The notes under the pieces were generated by a model, which was not told where the DNA came from, did no database searches, and was given only the letters and a program-made list of their open reading frames with translations. A stretch of DNA of 64,000 bases from Haliea alexandrii (GTDB lineage: Bacteria > Pseudomonadota > Gammaproteobacteria > Pseudomonadales > Halieaceae), in contig NZ_RFLW01000004.1 in assembly GCF_003719295.1 (NCBI RefSeq), positions 186,001-250,000 on the forward strand, in the 5' to 3' direction. A program made the translations under genes and the position numbers. Position 1 is the stretch's first letter. Each line of letters starts with the position of its first letter. This document shows, in pieces, positions 1 to 9,615 of the stretch.

Positions 1-2949
1 GCGACAGCCGAAAAAGTGCTAACGGCTCCCGTCGAGGAGTGGCTTGGCTGGCAGCAGGAGGCGGCGAACAGTTTTTTTAAACGTCTCTTTCTGAAGAGCA
101 AGGTCAACAAAGCTGCCCGCACCGCCGGATTTGAAAAGTTTAGTGATCTCATTGTCCTTGAGGATTTGAAAGCGGCCCGCGATACACTAGAAAAAGTACA
201 GAATGGCACGAAAGAGTTCGAAAAGGCCGGCATCTGGAGTGGCTGGGACACGGATCCTACCTTCCTTAATGAACGTTTCGTGTCCGGCGAGAAGGCCAGG
301 CAGTGCATCGGCGAAGCGCTGAATCTTGTCGACGACGCCGTCGACCTAATGGTTGCCCTGAAGAAGCACCTCGTTGATGCGCGTGATTTCCTCGACACTT
401 CGAGTGTGAACTCTAAAACCACACAGTACGAGCAGGCAAAGGAGGCCTTCGACGATCTGATGTCCCGACTCGCAGACTTCGGAGTTGTTTTCCCGGAAGA
501 GATGACACTCGCCGAAATGAATGATGCCTTGCTGCAGGTATCCAACAACGCTCAGAAGCTCAAAGCCTGGGTGAATTGGATGAGCGCCAAACGAGAAGCT
601 TCAAAGCTGAAACTTGACGCCATGGCAGATGGTCTCGAATCAGGTCAGATTCCGCTGCATGAGGCCGATCAGCAGCTGCTCACGGCATTTTGCGCTTGGC
701 TTGCGCCTCGCCTGATCGACGCCGACGAACACCTGGTCAACTTTGACGCCATCAGTCATGAGAATCTTATCGACACCTTCCGCAAGATGGACAGCGACCT
801 GGCGGACATCACGAGCGACTACATAAGAATGCAGGCAGCCAAGCAGGCGCCAGACATCAATAGCAAAGAGAATGCTCCTTACTTCAGCACTTTGTCACGG
901 GAGCTGCAGAAGAAGACGCGTCACAAGCCCATTCGTGCGCTCTTTGAGGACATGGGAGATAGAGTCTTGGACCTGTGCCCCGTCATGATGATGAGTCCAC
1001 TCTCCGTCGCACAGTTTCTGCCTAGCACGTTCTCGTCCTTCGATCTTGTGGTCTTCGACGAGGCGAGCCAGATCACGCCATGGGATGCAGTAGGCGCTAT
1101 CGCCCGTGGCAAGAATGTTATTGTCGTTGGCGACCCGAAGCAGATGCCGCCGACGAACTTCTTCAACAAGACAGTTGATGTCGAAAATCCTGACGAGGAC
1201 GATCTCGAGTCGATCCTAGACCAAGCGCTTGCCGCTCGGCTCCCGCACTTACGGCTTCTGGGGCACTACCGCAGCCGCCATGAGACGCTGATCGCGTTCT
1301 CGAATGGTCGCTACTACGAGAACTCGCTCATAACGTACCCCTCGGCTTCTACAAAGGCCTCCATGGTGACCTTTCACCGTGTGGATGGGGTCTACGCCAA
1401 GGGTAGGGGGCGCAACAATCCGATTGAAGCCAAGGCAGTCGCATCCGAGGTCGTACGGCGGCTTCTACATCCCGAGCTCAGCAAGTTCAGTATAGGCGTC
1501 GTGACCCTCAACTCAGAGCAGCAGCGTACCGTAGAGGACTTCCTTGATGAAGCGCGTCGGAAGTATCCAGAGATTGAACAGTTCTTCCGCGGCACCGATG
1601 ACTATGATCCCGTCTTTGTAAAAAACTTGGAGTCTGTCCAGGGTGATGAGCGCGATGTGATCATGTTGAGTGTGGGGTACGGACCGATTTCGCCTGGCGG
1701 CCGTACCATGAGCATGAACTTTGGCCCCCTGAACAAAGCGGGCGGAGAGCGTCGATTAAACGTCGCAATTACCCGGGCAACGACTGAAGTGTGTGTATTT
1801 GCGAGCCTTGATCACAGCATGATCGATATGAGTCGCACATCGGCCATCGCTGTAGAGCACCTGAAACACTATCTCGAGTACGCTGAGCATGGTCCGATGG
1901 TCCTGCCGGAGCAGGCAACGGCTGAATACGGTGTTGATCAGTTTGACAGCGACTTTGAGGAGGCCGTCGCTTGGTCGTTGCGTGATCTCGGCTGGAAAGT
2001 GCAAACGCAGGTGGGCGTGAGCAAGTTCCGCGTAGACCTCGGAATCATTCATCCGGAATACCCGGGTGTTTATCTTGCGGGTATCGAATGCGATGGTGCC
2101 ACCTATCACGGTTCTCCTTCGGCCCGGGACCGAGATCGCGTGCGTCACTCGGTGCTCGAGAATTTGGGCTGGACACTCGTGCGCATCTGGTCGACTGAGT
2201 ACTTCACTGATCCGGATGAAGTAATCCGGCGCGTACATAACAAGCTTGAAGAACTTCTTGCGAAGGATCGAACCAAGCGATCAGATGTCGACATAATCAA
2301 TCAGAGTGAAGACGAGTTCAAGATTGATTGGGAGAGTGATGAGGAAGTCGAGCATGGCGACGCAGCCGCGACCGCGTCAAGTGACGACTATGAGCAGTCT
2401 TCAAGCCAGCATGATGAGGTCGACGATGGTGACAAGTCGTCGGGCAGTTTCGCTCATGCCGAGCGTACCGACTATGATGCGCGCAAGTACTACGATTCAT
2501 CGGAGCGAATGAACATCAACAGCTTGGCAAAAGAGATCTTGGCTGAGCAACCAGGTATTACACTAAAGGATCTTTCTTTGCAAGTTGCTGCGGCATACGG
2601 CCGAAATAAGACCAGTGCAAAGCAGAGAGATCACTTGCTTAACATAATCGAAAACTGGGCAGGTAAGTCAGGTCCATTCAATGGCCAGTGGGTCATGTGG
2701 CCTTCTCCTGGAGACATACGAGAAGAAGTTCCCTGGCGTGGGGTTGATGCTTTTGGTGGCGATAGAAAGTGGAATGAAATTGCTTATCCAGAAGCGCTCG
2801 GTCTTGCCCGCGAAGCTCTTGAGAAGGCTCCTCACGACCCAGTGGATTACATATGTAACGTATTCAAACTGCAGCGTCGCTTTGAATCAACGTTGAAGGA
2901 ATTCCGGCAATGGGTCAGTGCAGTCGCAGCCAAACTGCATTCGGAATAA
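1..2949 (+). CDS. SF1 helicase with Vsr-like nuclease and DUF3320-type C-terminus (5' end outside window)
   Basis: The frame is open from the first base, so this is the C-terminal ~980 residues of a larger protein. Counting from the GTG at 16: Walker B (FDEASQ) near residue 347, motif III (GDPKQMPP) near 372, GHYRSR near 416, motif V (ESVQGDERD) near 538 and motif VI (LNVAITRA) near 581, all typical of UvrD/AAA_12-type SF1 helicases. Walker A is not seen and should lie upstream. Residues ~645-738 form a Vsr/DUF559-like endonuclease (FRVDLG, IECDGATYH, LGWTLVRIWSTEYF). A low-complexity acidic linker follows, then a DUF3320-like end (EEVPWRGVDAFGG). Families with this layout (DUF4011/helicase/Vsr/DUF3320) are frequent in defence islands, and similar single-gene anti-phage systems have been reported (I recall the name Hhe, unverified). 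It converges on a type I R-M operon, which fits a defence role by inference. Confidence 0.88.
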   Translation, partial: ATAEKVLTAPVEEWLGWQQEAANSFFKRLFLKSKVNKAARTAGFEKFSDLIVLEDLKAARDTLEKVQNGTKEFEKAGIWSGWDTDPTFLNERFVSGEKARQCIGEALNLVDDAVDLMVALKKHLVDARDFLDTSSVNSKTTQYEQAKEAFDDLMSRLADFGVVFPEEMTLAEMNDALLQVSNNAQKLKAWVNWMSAKREASKLKLDAMADGLESGQIPLHEADQQLLTAFCAWLAPRLIDADEHLVNFDAISHENLIDTFRKMDSDLADITSDYIRMQAAKQAPDINSKENAPYFSTLSRELQKKTRHKPIRALFEDMGDRVLDLCPVMMMSPLSVAQFLPSTFSSFDLVVFDEASQITPWDAVGAIARGKNVIVVGDPKQMPPTNFFNKTVDVENPDEDDLESILDQALAARLPHLRLLGHYRSRHETLIAFSNGRYYENSLITYPSASTKASMVTFHRVDGVYAKGRGRNNPIEAKAVASEVVRRLLHPELSKFSIGVVTLNSEQQRTVEDFLDEARRKYPEIEQFFRGTDDYDPVFVKNLESVQGDERDVIMLSVGYGPISPGGRTMSMNFGPLNKAGGERRLNVAITRATTEVCVFASLDHSMIDMSRTSAIAVEHLKHYLEYAEHGPMVLPEQATAEYGVDQFDSDFEEAVAWSLRDLGWKVQTQVGVSKFRVDLGIIHPEYPGVYLAGIECDGATYHGSPSARDRDRVRHSVLENLGWTLVRIWSTEYFTDPDEVIRRVHNKLEELLAKDRTKRSDVDIINQSEDEFKIDWESDEEVEHGDAAATASSDDYEQSSSQHDEVDDGDKSSGSFAHAERTDYDARKYYDSSERMNINSLAKEILAEQPGITLKDLSLQVAAAYGRNKTSAKQRDHLLNIIENWAGKSGPFNGQWVMWPSPGDIREEVPWRGVDAFGGDRKWNEIAYPEALGLAREALEKAPHDPVDYICNVFKLQRRFESTLKEFRQWVSAVAAKLHSE

Positions 2950-3177
2950 CTGTAGGCGAATTTCGAGTCCTGCGTGCTCAGCCGTATTAGAGCGGTCCGT
3001 GGAAAAGGGGGTAGAGCCCCTTTCATTAGCTTGATGTTCACGGATGAGCTTCATCTCCTTCGCAAGTCGTTCGGATTTAGAACAATTCGCCGACTCCCAG
3101 AGTGTCTGCTTACAGAGGGCGTAATCTTCACGGACAAATTCAGGGAGCTTGGCAAAGTCTTCATTGACTAGGTGCAT
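2887..3177 (-). CDS. Small uncharacterised ORF at the end of the hsd operon (96 aa)
   Basis: I do not recognise this protein. Its first ~50 residues (MHLVNEDFAKLPEF..., ending near LAKEMKLIREHQANE) have a protein-like charged/hydrophobic pattern. It then runs through the 3003-3024 hairpin and into the 3' end of the helicase gene, where the translation looks non-natural. The start codon overlaps, in another frame, the end of the 30-aa frame at 3168-3260 that begins on the hsdR stop codon. The two pieces together look like one ~80-residue protein broken by a frameshift, or two translationally coupled mini-genes. Confidence 0.35.
   Translation of the reverse strand: MHLVNEDFAKLPEFVREDYALCKQTLWESANCSKSERLAKEMKLIREHQANERGSTPFSTDRSNTAEHAGLEIRLQLFRMQFGCDCTDPLPEFLQR
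3003..3024. terminator. Hairpin between convergent operons
   Basis: AAAGGGG (3004-3010) pairs with CCCCTTT (3017-3023) around a 6-base loop. On the minus strand the stem is followed by TTTT, so it could end the hsd operon; on the plus strand it could also serve the helicase gene. The stem is short (7 bp), so strength is uncertain. Confidence 0.5.
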
Positions 3178-3260
3178 TCCCTGACTGCCGTAATAGCGTA
3201 GCTACCGTTGCTGTCCTTGCCAATGCAGACCCTGCCGTAGCTCCTGTAGACTTTCTTCAT
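3168..3260 (-). CDS. 30-aa ORF overlapping the hsdR stop codon
   Basis: The ATG at 3260 shares an ATGA overlap with the hsdR stop, the same coupling used elsewhere in this operon. The product begins MKKVYRSYGRVCIGKDSNG and stops at TAG (3168-3170). The next frame (ATG at 3177) opens just before that stop. Conservation is unknown; the coupling is the only evidence that it is translated. Confidence 0.35.
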   Translation of the reverse strand: MKKVYRSYGRVCIGKDSNGSYAITAVRECT

Positions 3261-6200
3261 CGACTAGCCGGTTGATCAGCTGCGCCGGGCTCCAACAATC
3301 GACCACGCCCCGCCAGCATCTCCAGAATCAACAAAGCAAACTGCCTACTCTTCTCCTCACTGTCCAGGATAGGCTCAGATAGCTTGCCATTGTCCCCCAG
3401 AGCATCCAGCACCGCATCGGTCACCCGCTTCGGGAACAGACCGTGCATGATCTTCTCCGTTGAGTGGTGCCGGATCTGAGCCATGACTTCTTCATCACGC
3501 TCGATCCTGTCGGCGATGCCGTTTGCAAAGTGCAGCTTGTCGTCATCACCCACCTCGGCACCGAAGAGGTCATTGAGCCTGCCGATGATCTCTGACAGTC
3601 GGGCCTTCTCGGGGTCGTGTGGTTTGCCAGTGCCCACATCCTGAATCGACTTGAGGCCGTGCTCTGTCTCTTCATCAGCAAGCCTTAACTGCTGCTCCGC
3701 GCGCTTGGTGAGGCGGTAGTGGGTCAGTGCCAGCTCAGCCACATCCACCGGCTCGCCTTCAACCCTGTCTACCCGCAGCAGTGGGTGCAGGTGTTTGGCG
3801 TAGACACAAAGCTGCTCCAGCTCCCTGTCGTCATAGTGGACGATCTGCGACAGGAACTCATAGGCCCGGACATAGCTCTGCAGGTTCTTCCGGAACAGGT
3901 CCAGGGTGTCCTTGGTTTGGCCTGCCTCTTCCAAGGCACGTTCTGCCTGCTTGAGCCCCTCCCGGTCTCCGCTTGCCTCTGCGGCATTGCGAGCCTGGGT
4001 CCAGTGCTGCATGTCATCGAGTGCCGCCCGGTACCGGACACTGTAGCGCTCGACAGCGGGTTGGCAGTGAAAACTGAGCCTGGATGCCGGTGCTCTGGGA
4101 TCAAAGAACGCTGACGCGAAACCAGTAACCTCCTCCCCGTGGTAGATCCCCTCCTGGTCCAGGCTGCGTTGCAAATCATAGACCACCTGGGTATCCGACA
4201 CGTCCTCAAGCTCCGCCTTGCCATAGTAGGGAACGAAGGCTTCGAGAATGTCCTGGGGATCATTGAAGAAGTCGAGGATGAAGGTCTCCTTGCCCGGGAA
4301 GATCCTGTTGAGCCGGGACAATGTCTGCACACAGTCCACGCCCTGCAGCTTCTTGTCCACGTACATGGCGCACAGCTTGGGCTGATCAAAGCCGGTCTGG
4401 TACTTGTTGGCGGCAATCATCACGTTGTAGTCAGCCGTGTCGAAGGCGTCCGCCAGGTCTCTACCTTTCAAGCCAGGATTGAGAAGGCTACTGGTTTCCG
4501 ACACTTCCTCCGGGGTCACCTCATCAGCCGGCACAGTCCCAGAGAATGCCACCAGGGGATGCACGTCCCTGTAGCCTTTGGCTTCGACATACTGGCGCAT
4601 GGCCAGGGCATAGCGCACAGCTTCCTGGCGGCTGCCGGTGACCACCATGGCTTTGGCCTGGCCATCTAGCAGGTGCCGGACATGCTCCCGGAAATGCTCC
4701 ACGATGATCTCCACCCGCTGACTGATGTTGTAGGGGTGCAGACGTACCCAGCGAGCCAGTGCCGTCGACGCCTTGCGGGACTCTACCTCCGTGTCGTCAC
4801 CGTGGGGGTGCGACAACTTCCAGGCCGTGTTGTAGGTGATGTACCGCTTCAGGACATCGAGGATGAACCTTTCTTCTATGGCTTGACGCATGGAGTAGAG
4901 ATGGAAAGGCTCCGGCAAGTTCTCCTTGCCCGCAGGCAAGTTCGGGTCCGGTGGACGACCAAACAGCTCCAGGGTCTTGGCCTTGGGGGTAGCGGTAAAC
5001 GCATAGTAGCTGATGCTTTCACTTGGCTTACGGGCCTGCACCGCGGCATCCAGTAGGTCCTCAGCGCTGATCTCGTCTCCCTCGGGCCTGTCAGCACCCA
5101 GGATTGCCTTTAGCTTGGTGGCAGAGGAACCAGTCTGTGAGGAGTGCGCCTCATCGGCAATCACGGCGTAGCGGCCACTGGCCAGCTCCGGATACTTGTC
5201 CAGAGCATCGAACAGGGCCGGGAAGGTCTGGATGGTGACGATGATGATGCGGGTCTGTTTGGCCAGAGCCTCGGCGAGTTGCTCCGACTTGCTCTGGTTG
5301 CCGATGTCCCGGGTAATGGGCCTGACTACACCCTGGGCATGTTCGAACTGATAGATGGTGTTCTGCAGCTGCGTGTCCAGCACCGTGCGGTCGGTGACAA
5401 CGATGACAGAGTTGAACAGCTTGCTGGCACCATTGGCGTCATACAAGGAAGCCAACTGATGAGCCAGCCAAGCAATTGAGTTGGACTTGCCGGAACCAGC
5501 ACTGTGTTGCACCAGGTACTTGTGCCCGGCACCCTCCTCCCGAGTTGCCTCAATCAGCCGGTTCACTACCTGCCACTGGTGGTAGCGAGGAAAGATCAGG
5601 GCCTCCTTGATGTCCTTGGTGCCGTCGAAGTGTTGGACCTCCTGCCGGTCCAGGTGCAGGAAGCGGCCCAGGATAGCCAGCCAGGCATCCTTCTGGAAAA
5701 CCTCCTGCCAGAGGTAAGCCGTGGCGTAGGTGTCACCATCCGGTGGTGCAGGGTTGCCTGCTCCACCTTCCTCAGTCCCCCGGTTGAAGGGCAGGAAGTA
5801 CGTCGCCTTGCCATCCAGCTTGGTAGTCATGGCCACCTCGGCCTGACTCACGGCGAAGTGGACCAGGGCTCCGCGCTTGAAGGTCAGTAGTGGTTCTGGC
5901 TTCCGGGTCACCGGGTCCTTCACTGGCCGGTCATTCTGGTACTGGCGCTTGGCATTCTCCACTGACTGCTTGAACTGGCTTTTGAGTTCCAGGGTGGCCG
6001 TGGGGATCCCGTTCACGAACAGCACCAGGTCCAGGCGCGGGTTGTACTCCCCCTCCCGAGCATGAGGTGAGTAGGAGACTTCCTGCACCACCCGCAGGCG
6101 ATTGGCGGCATACCGGGCCTGGGCTTCTGGATTCATGCCGTGGTCGGGGCGGAAGCTGCAGAGGTCGATCTTGACCCCTGGAACCTTGAAACCATGACGA

Positions 6201-6457
6201 AGCACTTCGAGAGTCCCGTGCCGATCCAGCTCTCTCACCACGGCCTTCACCAAGGCACCGGCAGGATCCTGGGGATTGTTCTTGCAGTACTTCTCCCAGC
6301 GGTCCGGGTAGGCTTCCTGGACAAAGGCCAGCAGGTCCTCGGTGTACAGAGCAGTGGCACGGTCGTAGCCTGAGGCAGGTCCCGTCACCCAGCCTGCTGA
6401 AGCCACCATCTGGTTGATGATGTCCTGCTGGAATTGTAGCTCCCGGCTGTCTGCCAC
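3257..6457 (-). CDS. hsdR: Type I restriction enzyme, HsdR (R) subunit
   Basis: This is the 1066-aa motor and nuclease subunit of a type I restriction-modification complex. It translocates DNA with ATP and cuts DNA unmodified by HsdMS. Visible features: an N-terminal HsdR nuclease domain with the D...ExK core (RLDLVLF...ATLELKSQ, ~142-162), Walker A (SAGSGKSNSIAW, ~320), the DEAH box (ADEAHSSQTG, ~434), the SF2 FTATPKAK motif (~486) and a C-terminal R-subunit helical region. Length is normal for the family. The start is GTG at 6457, 10 bp after the PLD-like gene. All main motifs look intact, so the gene is probably functional. Confidence 0.95.
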   Translation of the reverse strand: MADSRELQFQQDIINQMVASAGWVTGPASGYDRATALYTEDLLAFVQEAYPDRWEKYCKNNPQDPAGALVKAVVRELDRHGTLEVLRHGFKVPGVKIDLCSFRPDHGMNPEAQARYAANRLRVVQEVSYSPHAREGEYNPRLDLVLFVNGIPTATLELKSQFKQSVENAKRQYQNDRPVKDPVTRKPEPLLTFKRGALVHFAVSQAEVAMTTKLDGKATYFLPFNRGTEEGGAGNPAPPDGDTYATAYLWQEVFQKDAWLAILGRFLHLDRQEVQHFDGTKDIKEALIFPRYHQWQVVNRLIEATREEGAGHKYLVQHSAGSGKSNSIAWLAHQLASLYDANGASKLFNSVIVVTDRTVLDTQLQNTIYQFEHAQGVVRPITRDIGNQSKSEQLAEALAKQTRIIIVTIQTFPALFDALDKYPELASGRYAVIADEAHSSQTGSSATKLKAILGADRPEGDEISAEDLLDAAVQARKPSESISYYAFTATPKAKTLELFGRPPDPNLPAGKENLPEPFHLYSMRQAIEERFILDVLKRYITYNTAWKLSHPHGDDTEVESRKASTALARWVRLHPYNISQRVEIIVEHFREHVRHLLDGQAKAMVVTGSRQEAVRYALAMRQYVEAKGYRDVHPLVAFSGTVPADEVTPEEVSETSSLLNPGLKGRDLADAFDTADYNVMIAANKYQTGFDQPKLCAMYVDKKLQGVDCVQTLSRLNRIFPGKETFILDFFNDPQDILEAFVPYYGKAELEDVSDTQVVYDLQRSLDQEGIYHGEEVTGFASAFFDPRAPASRLSFHCQPAVERYSVRYRAALDDMQHWTQARNAAEASGDREGLKQAERALEEAGQTKDTLDLFRKNLQSYVRAYEFLSQIVHYDDRELEQLCVYAKHLHPLLRVDRVEGEPVDVAELALTHYRLTKRAEQQLRLADEETEHGLKSIQDVGTGKPHDPEKARLSEIIGRLNDLFGAEVGDDDKLHFANGIADRIERDEEVMAQIRHHSTEKIMHGLFPKRVTDAVLDALGDNGKLSEPILDSEEKSRQFALLILEMLAGRGRLLEPGAADQPASR

Positions 6458-6467
6458 TGCTGGCCCC

Positions 6468-7256
6468 TTATATTTTCAGGTTGCCTTCGATGAGCGGCCT
6501 ACATTCAGCGAATGCCTGCCGTGCGACGTTCGGATCATCCACGACAAAGCTCTTCTCCCGGTTCATGAATGCACGGTTGGAAAGCCAGTTGTGGCTCCCA
6601 CAGACAACTTCCTCGCAATCTCGGATCAGAATTTTTTGGTGGTTGTTAAACTCTCCAACCTTCAAAACTCCTTCCATCCCTCTAGCAGCGTCAGCGACAG
6701 CGCGTAGTGAGTTCATGGCCTGATGACTTTTAGGAGAGGCTTCATGTTGGCCGCCTGAGTTTTCGTAGCCAAATCCAAGGTAGACATTCACTCCTCGGGA
6801 CAGGGCATCTCTGATAGCAACACAGAAGGTCTCATCGACTACGCTTGACGACAACCATCCAGACAAAATGAGCAATGACTTCTTCGACTCTTTGATGGCT
6901 CTCAAAAGGTACTCGTAGTGCTCGGAATCCTGCAGAGGCGTCACTTTCCCGTGGCTCTCAGCCGATCTCGCAAGATCACGCACTTGCCCCGAGAAACCCG
7001 CCGTCGCAGCTTCAAAGCCTGCGAGTTTTTCTCTGGCCTGGGCCAGGTCAGTGGAGGACGTTTTCAGTCTACCGACTACGAAAAACGTGCCCCAGGTGGA
7101 AGCTAACTGCACCATGATCAGGGGTTCATAGTTAAGCATTGCAAGGGTCCAGACTGTCCAGCCAGCGCCTACCCATAGCGCCGCCTGTCGAGAAACTAAA
7201 AGGTAAGCGCCTGCCATTGATCCAATCACAAGGATCTGCCAATACATCACTTGCAT
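6468..7256 (-). CDS. Membrane-anchored phospholipase D-like (HKD) protein in the hsd operon
   Basis: The 262-aa protein starts with two hydrophobic segments (about residues 4-30 and 33-60), then a short coiled-coil-like stretch and a PLD-like domain. One HKD motif is clear near residues 205-213 (HQKILIRD, H-x-K-x4-D), followed by CGSHNWLS. A single HKD suggests a dimeric nuclease or phosphodiesterase of the Nuc type, tethered to the inner membrane. It lies between the GIY-YIG gene (23 bp) and hsdR (10 bp), so it is co-transcribed with the R-M genes. Its role in restriction is inference; PLD-family nucleases occur in other defence systems. Confidence 0.8.
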   Translation of the reverse strand: MQVMYWQILVIGSMAGAYLLVSRQAALWVGAGWTVWTLAMLNYEPLIMVQLASTWGTFFVVGRLKTSSTDLAQAREKLAGFEAATAGFSGQVRDLARSAESHGKVTPLQDSEHYEYLLRAIKESKKSLLILSGWLSSSVVDETFCVAIRDALSRGVNVYLGFGYENSGGQHEASPKSHQAMNSLRAVADAARGMEGVLKVGEFNNHQKILIRDCEEVVCGSHNWLSNRAFMNREKSFVVDDPNVARQAFAECRPLIEGNLKI

Positions 7257-7279
7257 CAGTACTTCTCCTACTTATTTTT

Positions 7280-8194
7280 CTAAGAGGCTCCGAGAGAGCT
7301 TACCTGCTGATCCTGCCACTCTCCATAGGTCTGCCCACTACCTTCTACCTTCCATTGTGTCCGACCATTGGCGGCTCTCCCCGAGACCACAGCCGCTGCT
7401 GCACTTGGGCTGGAGAACATCTGGTCAGCGGTAAACTCCAGGGAGCCAGATGAATGCGGGGCAAGTACACCGTCTTGGATCAACTGCTCATAGAGGTCTC
7501 TGTAGGTGTGACTGTTCGGGGACCAGCTGGCTCTGGCGATGCTCCCGGCCAGGACGAAGAACTCGCCATCTATCTCCTGGGCCCTGGCTGTGATCTTGTG
7601 TTTGGGTATCTCCAGCACGAATACAGGTGACTCCAAAGCAGTGCCAGCTACGGCAGTTGTGACTGGCTTGCTGGTATCCCGCAGGAAATCGAAGCCCAGG
7701 ACAGGCAACACGGTCCGGATCTGCTCAGCAAAGAAAGCCATGTCGGCAAGGTCCGACTCCGGCAGGCTGCTATAGTCATGCGCGGTACCATTGACCAGCC
7801 TGCAGCGACCGACCTGTCCAGCCTTGGAGATGAGCACACTCTCCAGGTGCTTTGCATGAGCCTTGGTGAGGTTCTGGTCCTTACTGGTAATCAGGCAGAC
7901 CTTCTCCCAGAAGTCCTTGCCCCCTTGATCTTCTGGCTTGTTGTGCTGCTTCAGCCGCTTGCCGACATCATCAGACTCCCCAATGTAAACCAAGGGTCTG
8001 AAGCTGTTCTCCGGGTCAGGGCCTACCAGGAAGTAGATCCCGGTGCGCCCCACTTCAGGACGCTGTACAAGCTCGCTGAGCTTGCTGCGGGGGCCAGTGA
8101 GGACATGGCCTGTCCAGTTCATGATCTCGGCGGTGAGGAGGCCGTTGGGGGTGCCATCGACCAGGAACAGGCGGATGCTGCGGCCCTGGCTCAT
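7280..8194 (-). CDS. GIY-YIG nuclease-family protein with DUF4357 C-terminus
   Basis: In this 304-aa protein the GIY-YIG core is visible at residues ~52-75 (GIYFLVG...LVYIGES), a following arginine region (VGKRLKQHN) and the probable catalytic glutamate in AKHLES (~118). The C-terminus (SGRAANGRTQWKVEG...TYGEWQ) matches the DUF4357 pattern. Such GIY-YIG/DUF4357 proteins are often encoded beside type I R-M genes; their function is not established. The start overlaps the hsdS stop by 4 bp, so it is part of the same operon and probably translationally coupled. Confidence 0.88.
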   Translation of the reverse strand: MSQGRSIRLFLVDGTPNGLLTAEIMNWTGHVLTGPRSKLSELVQRPEVGRTGIYFLVGPDPENSFRPLVYIGESDDVGKRLKQHNKPEDQGGKDFWEKVCLITSKDQNLTKAHAKHLESVLISKAGQVGRCRLVNGTAHDYSSLPESDLADMAFFAEQIRTVLPVLGFDFLRDTSKPVTTAVAGTALESPVFVLEIPKHKITARAQEIDGEFFVLAGSIARASWSPNSHTYRDLYEQLIQDGVLAPHSSGSLEFTADQMFSSPSAAAAVVSGRAANGRTQWKVEGSGQTYGEWQDQQVSSLGAS

Positions 8195-9615
8195 GACGCC
8201 ATCTCCAGGCCAGCCTGGCGAACTTCTTCATCAAAGGCGCTCTCGTCAGCCGGTGGCTTCCAGTTACGGACATCGATCTTGCCGGTGACGGCGGCGGAGA
8301 TGAGGGCGGATCGGCGTTCAACAAGCAATTTGATGTTGAGGCCAGCCTCAGTTATCAGTTGATCGAAACTTTCAGACTGGCTTTCCACCCACCTGACGAC
8401 TGAGTCTTGCTCAGAGGGTGGAGGTATTGGAAGCCAAATGTCGCTCAGGGTCGCAATGTTTATGATGTCCATCGTTCCACCACGACTAAACAACGAAAAT
8501 TGTTCAAAGACGATATAGCTCTTGAGTGTAACTTCGATAAACTGAGGGATTGTATGGTCTAGGACTCGGACCCGAATAAGGCGTGGATTAATAATCCCAG
8601 GTTCTACATCTGCGGGGACAATTGCAATTTTCCCAAAGGTGCCCACACAGCTGATCAGAATATCTTGGGGCTCGACCGAGTACTGCTGAAGCTCGCGGTA
8701 GTACTCGTCACTTATGAAGTAGTCACCCACCTTGAAATCCCCGGGTATCACCTGTTCCTGCCCATACACACGATACCCGGACGAGGTGTACATATCCTTG
8801 GTCAGCGCTGAGCCAAATGGTCCGGCCTTGATGCTTCGCGCAATGTGCTTAAAACGAACTACCTCCCAATGCTCCGGCACCTCCCCCAACCACTCCACCC
8901 CCGAGTCCTTCATCGGCACCGAGGGATCCAGTCCCTTGGTCACGGCATGGGAAATCACCGCCTGGCGCTTCTCCTTCAGCAGTTCTATCAGACGCTGCTG
9001 CTGCTGGATCAGGGCATCGATCTTTGCGGTTTCGTGGTCGAGGAAGCGGGCTATTTGGTTTTGCTCAGTTGCTGGAGGGAGCCAGATACGAAGCGACTTC
9101 AAACTGCCTAGGTTCATATTTGGCTGTGCGACACTGTCAGATGACAAGATAACGTGAGCGAACATTGGCTCGGAGGCAAAAACATAAAAAAGGAAGTCGG
9201 CGACAACAGCGCCAGTACTTGGTCTAAACCTGAGTTGATTTGGAGAAATGAGTGCTTTTGGTACAGCTTCGGGGACTATGCCAACCTTACCTACCGTGCC
9301 CCGAGCAGTGAAAATAACGTCACCCGGAATAGCTTTACAGCGTTTTAGGCTCTCAAATTTTTCGTCGTTGACGTAAACATAATCCTTGTCGTAAAACTTG
9401 CTGTTTGCATGTAGCGCCGTATTTACTCCTCGAATGACTGGAACACCGGCATCAACGTAATCATCAGAGCCTAAAGATGATCCGAACGGGCCCGAAACAA
9501 AATCTTCCCCACTACTTTCCAAATACGCCATTCTAACGATGGACCAATGGCGTGGTATTCGGCCTAGACCTGCCACATCGACCGGGGCGTAATGATCATA
9601 GACTGGGAAACTCAC
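8191..9615 (-). CDS. hsdS: Type I R-M specificity subunit HsdS
   Basis: This 474-aa protein has two target recognition domains, each opening with the usual P-x-H-W element ([10 protein letters not shown] near residue 19 and [10 protein letters not shown] near 240) and each followed by a conserved helical spacer ([40 protein letters not shown]). It sets the bipartite recognition sequence for both methylation and cleavage. It overlaps hsdM by 4 bp upstream and the GIY-YIG gene by 4 bp downstream. The recognition sequence cannot be read from the protein alone. Confidence 0.95.
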   Translation of the reverse strand: MSFPVYDHYAPVDVAGLGRIPRHWSIVRMAYLESSGEDFVSGPFGSSLGSDDYVDAGVPVIRGVNTALHANSKFYDKDYVYVNDEKFESLKRCKAIPGDVIFTARGTVGKVGIVPEAVPKALISPNQLRFRPSTGAVVADFLFYVFASEPMFAHVILSSDSVAQPNMNLGSLKSLRIWLPPATEQNQIARFLDHETAKIDALIQQQQRLIELLKEKRQAVISHAVTKGLDPSVPMKDSGVEWLGEVPEHWEVVRFKHIARSIKAGPFGSALTKDMYTSSGYRVYGQEQVIPGDFKVGDYFISDEYYRELQQYSVEPQDILISCVGTFGKIAIVPADVEPGIINPRLIRVRVLDHTIPQFIEVTLKSYIVFEQFSLFSRGGTMDIINIATLSDIWLPIPPPSEQDSVVRWVESQSESFDQLITEAGLNIKLLVERRSALISAAVTGKIDVRNWKPPADESAFDEEVRQAGLEMAS

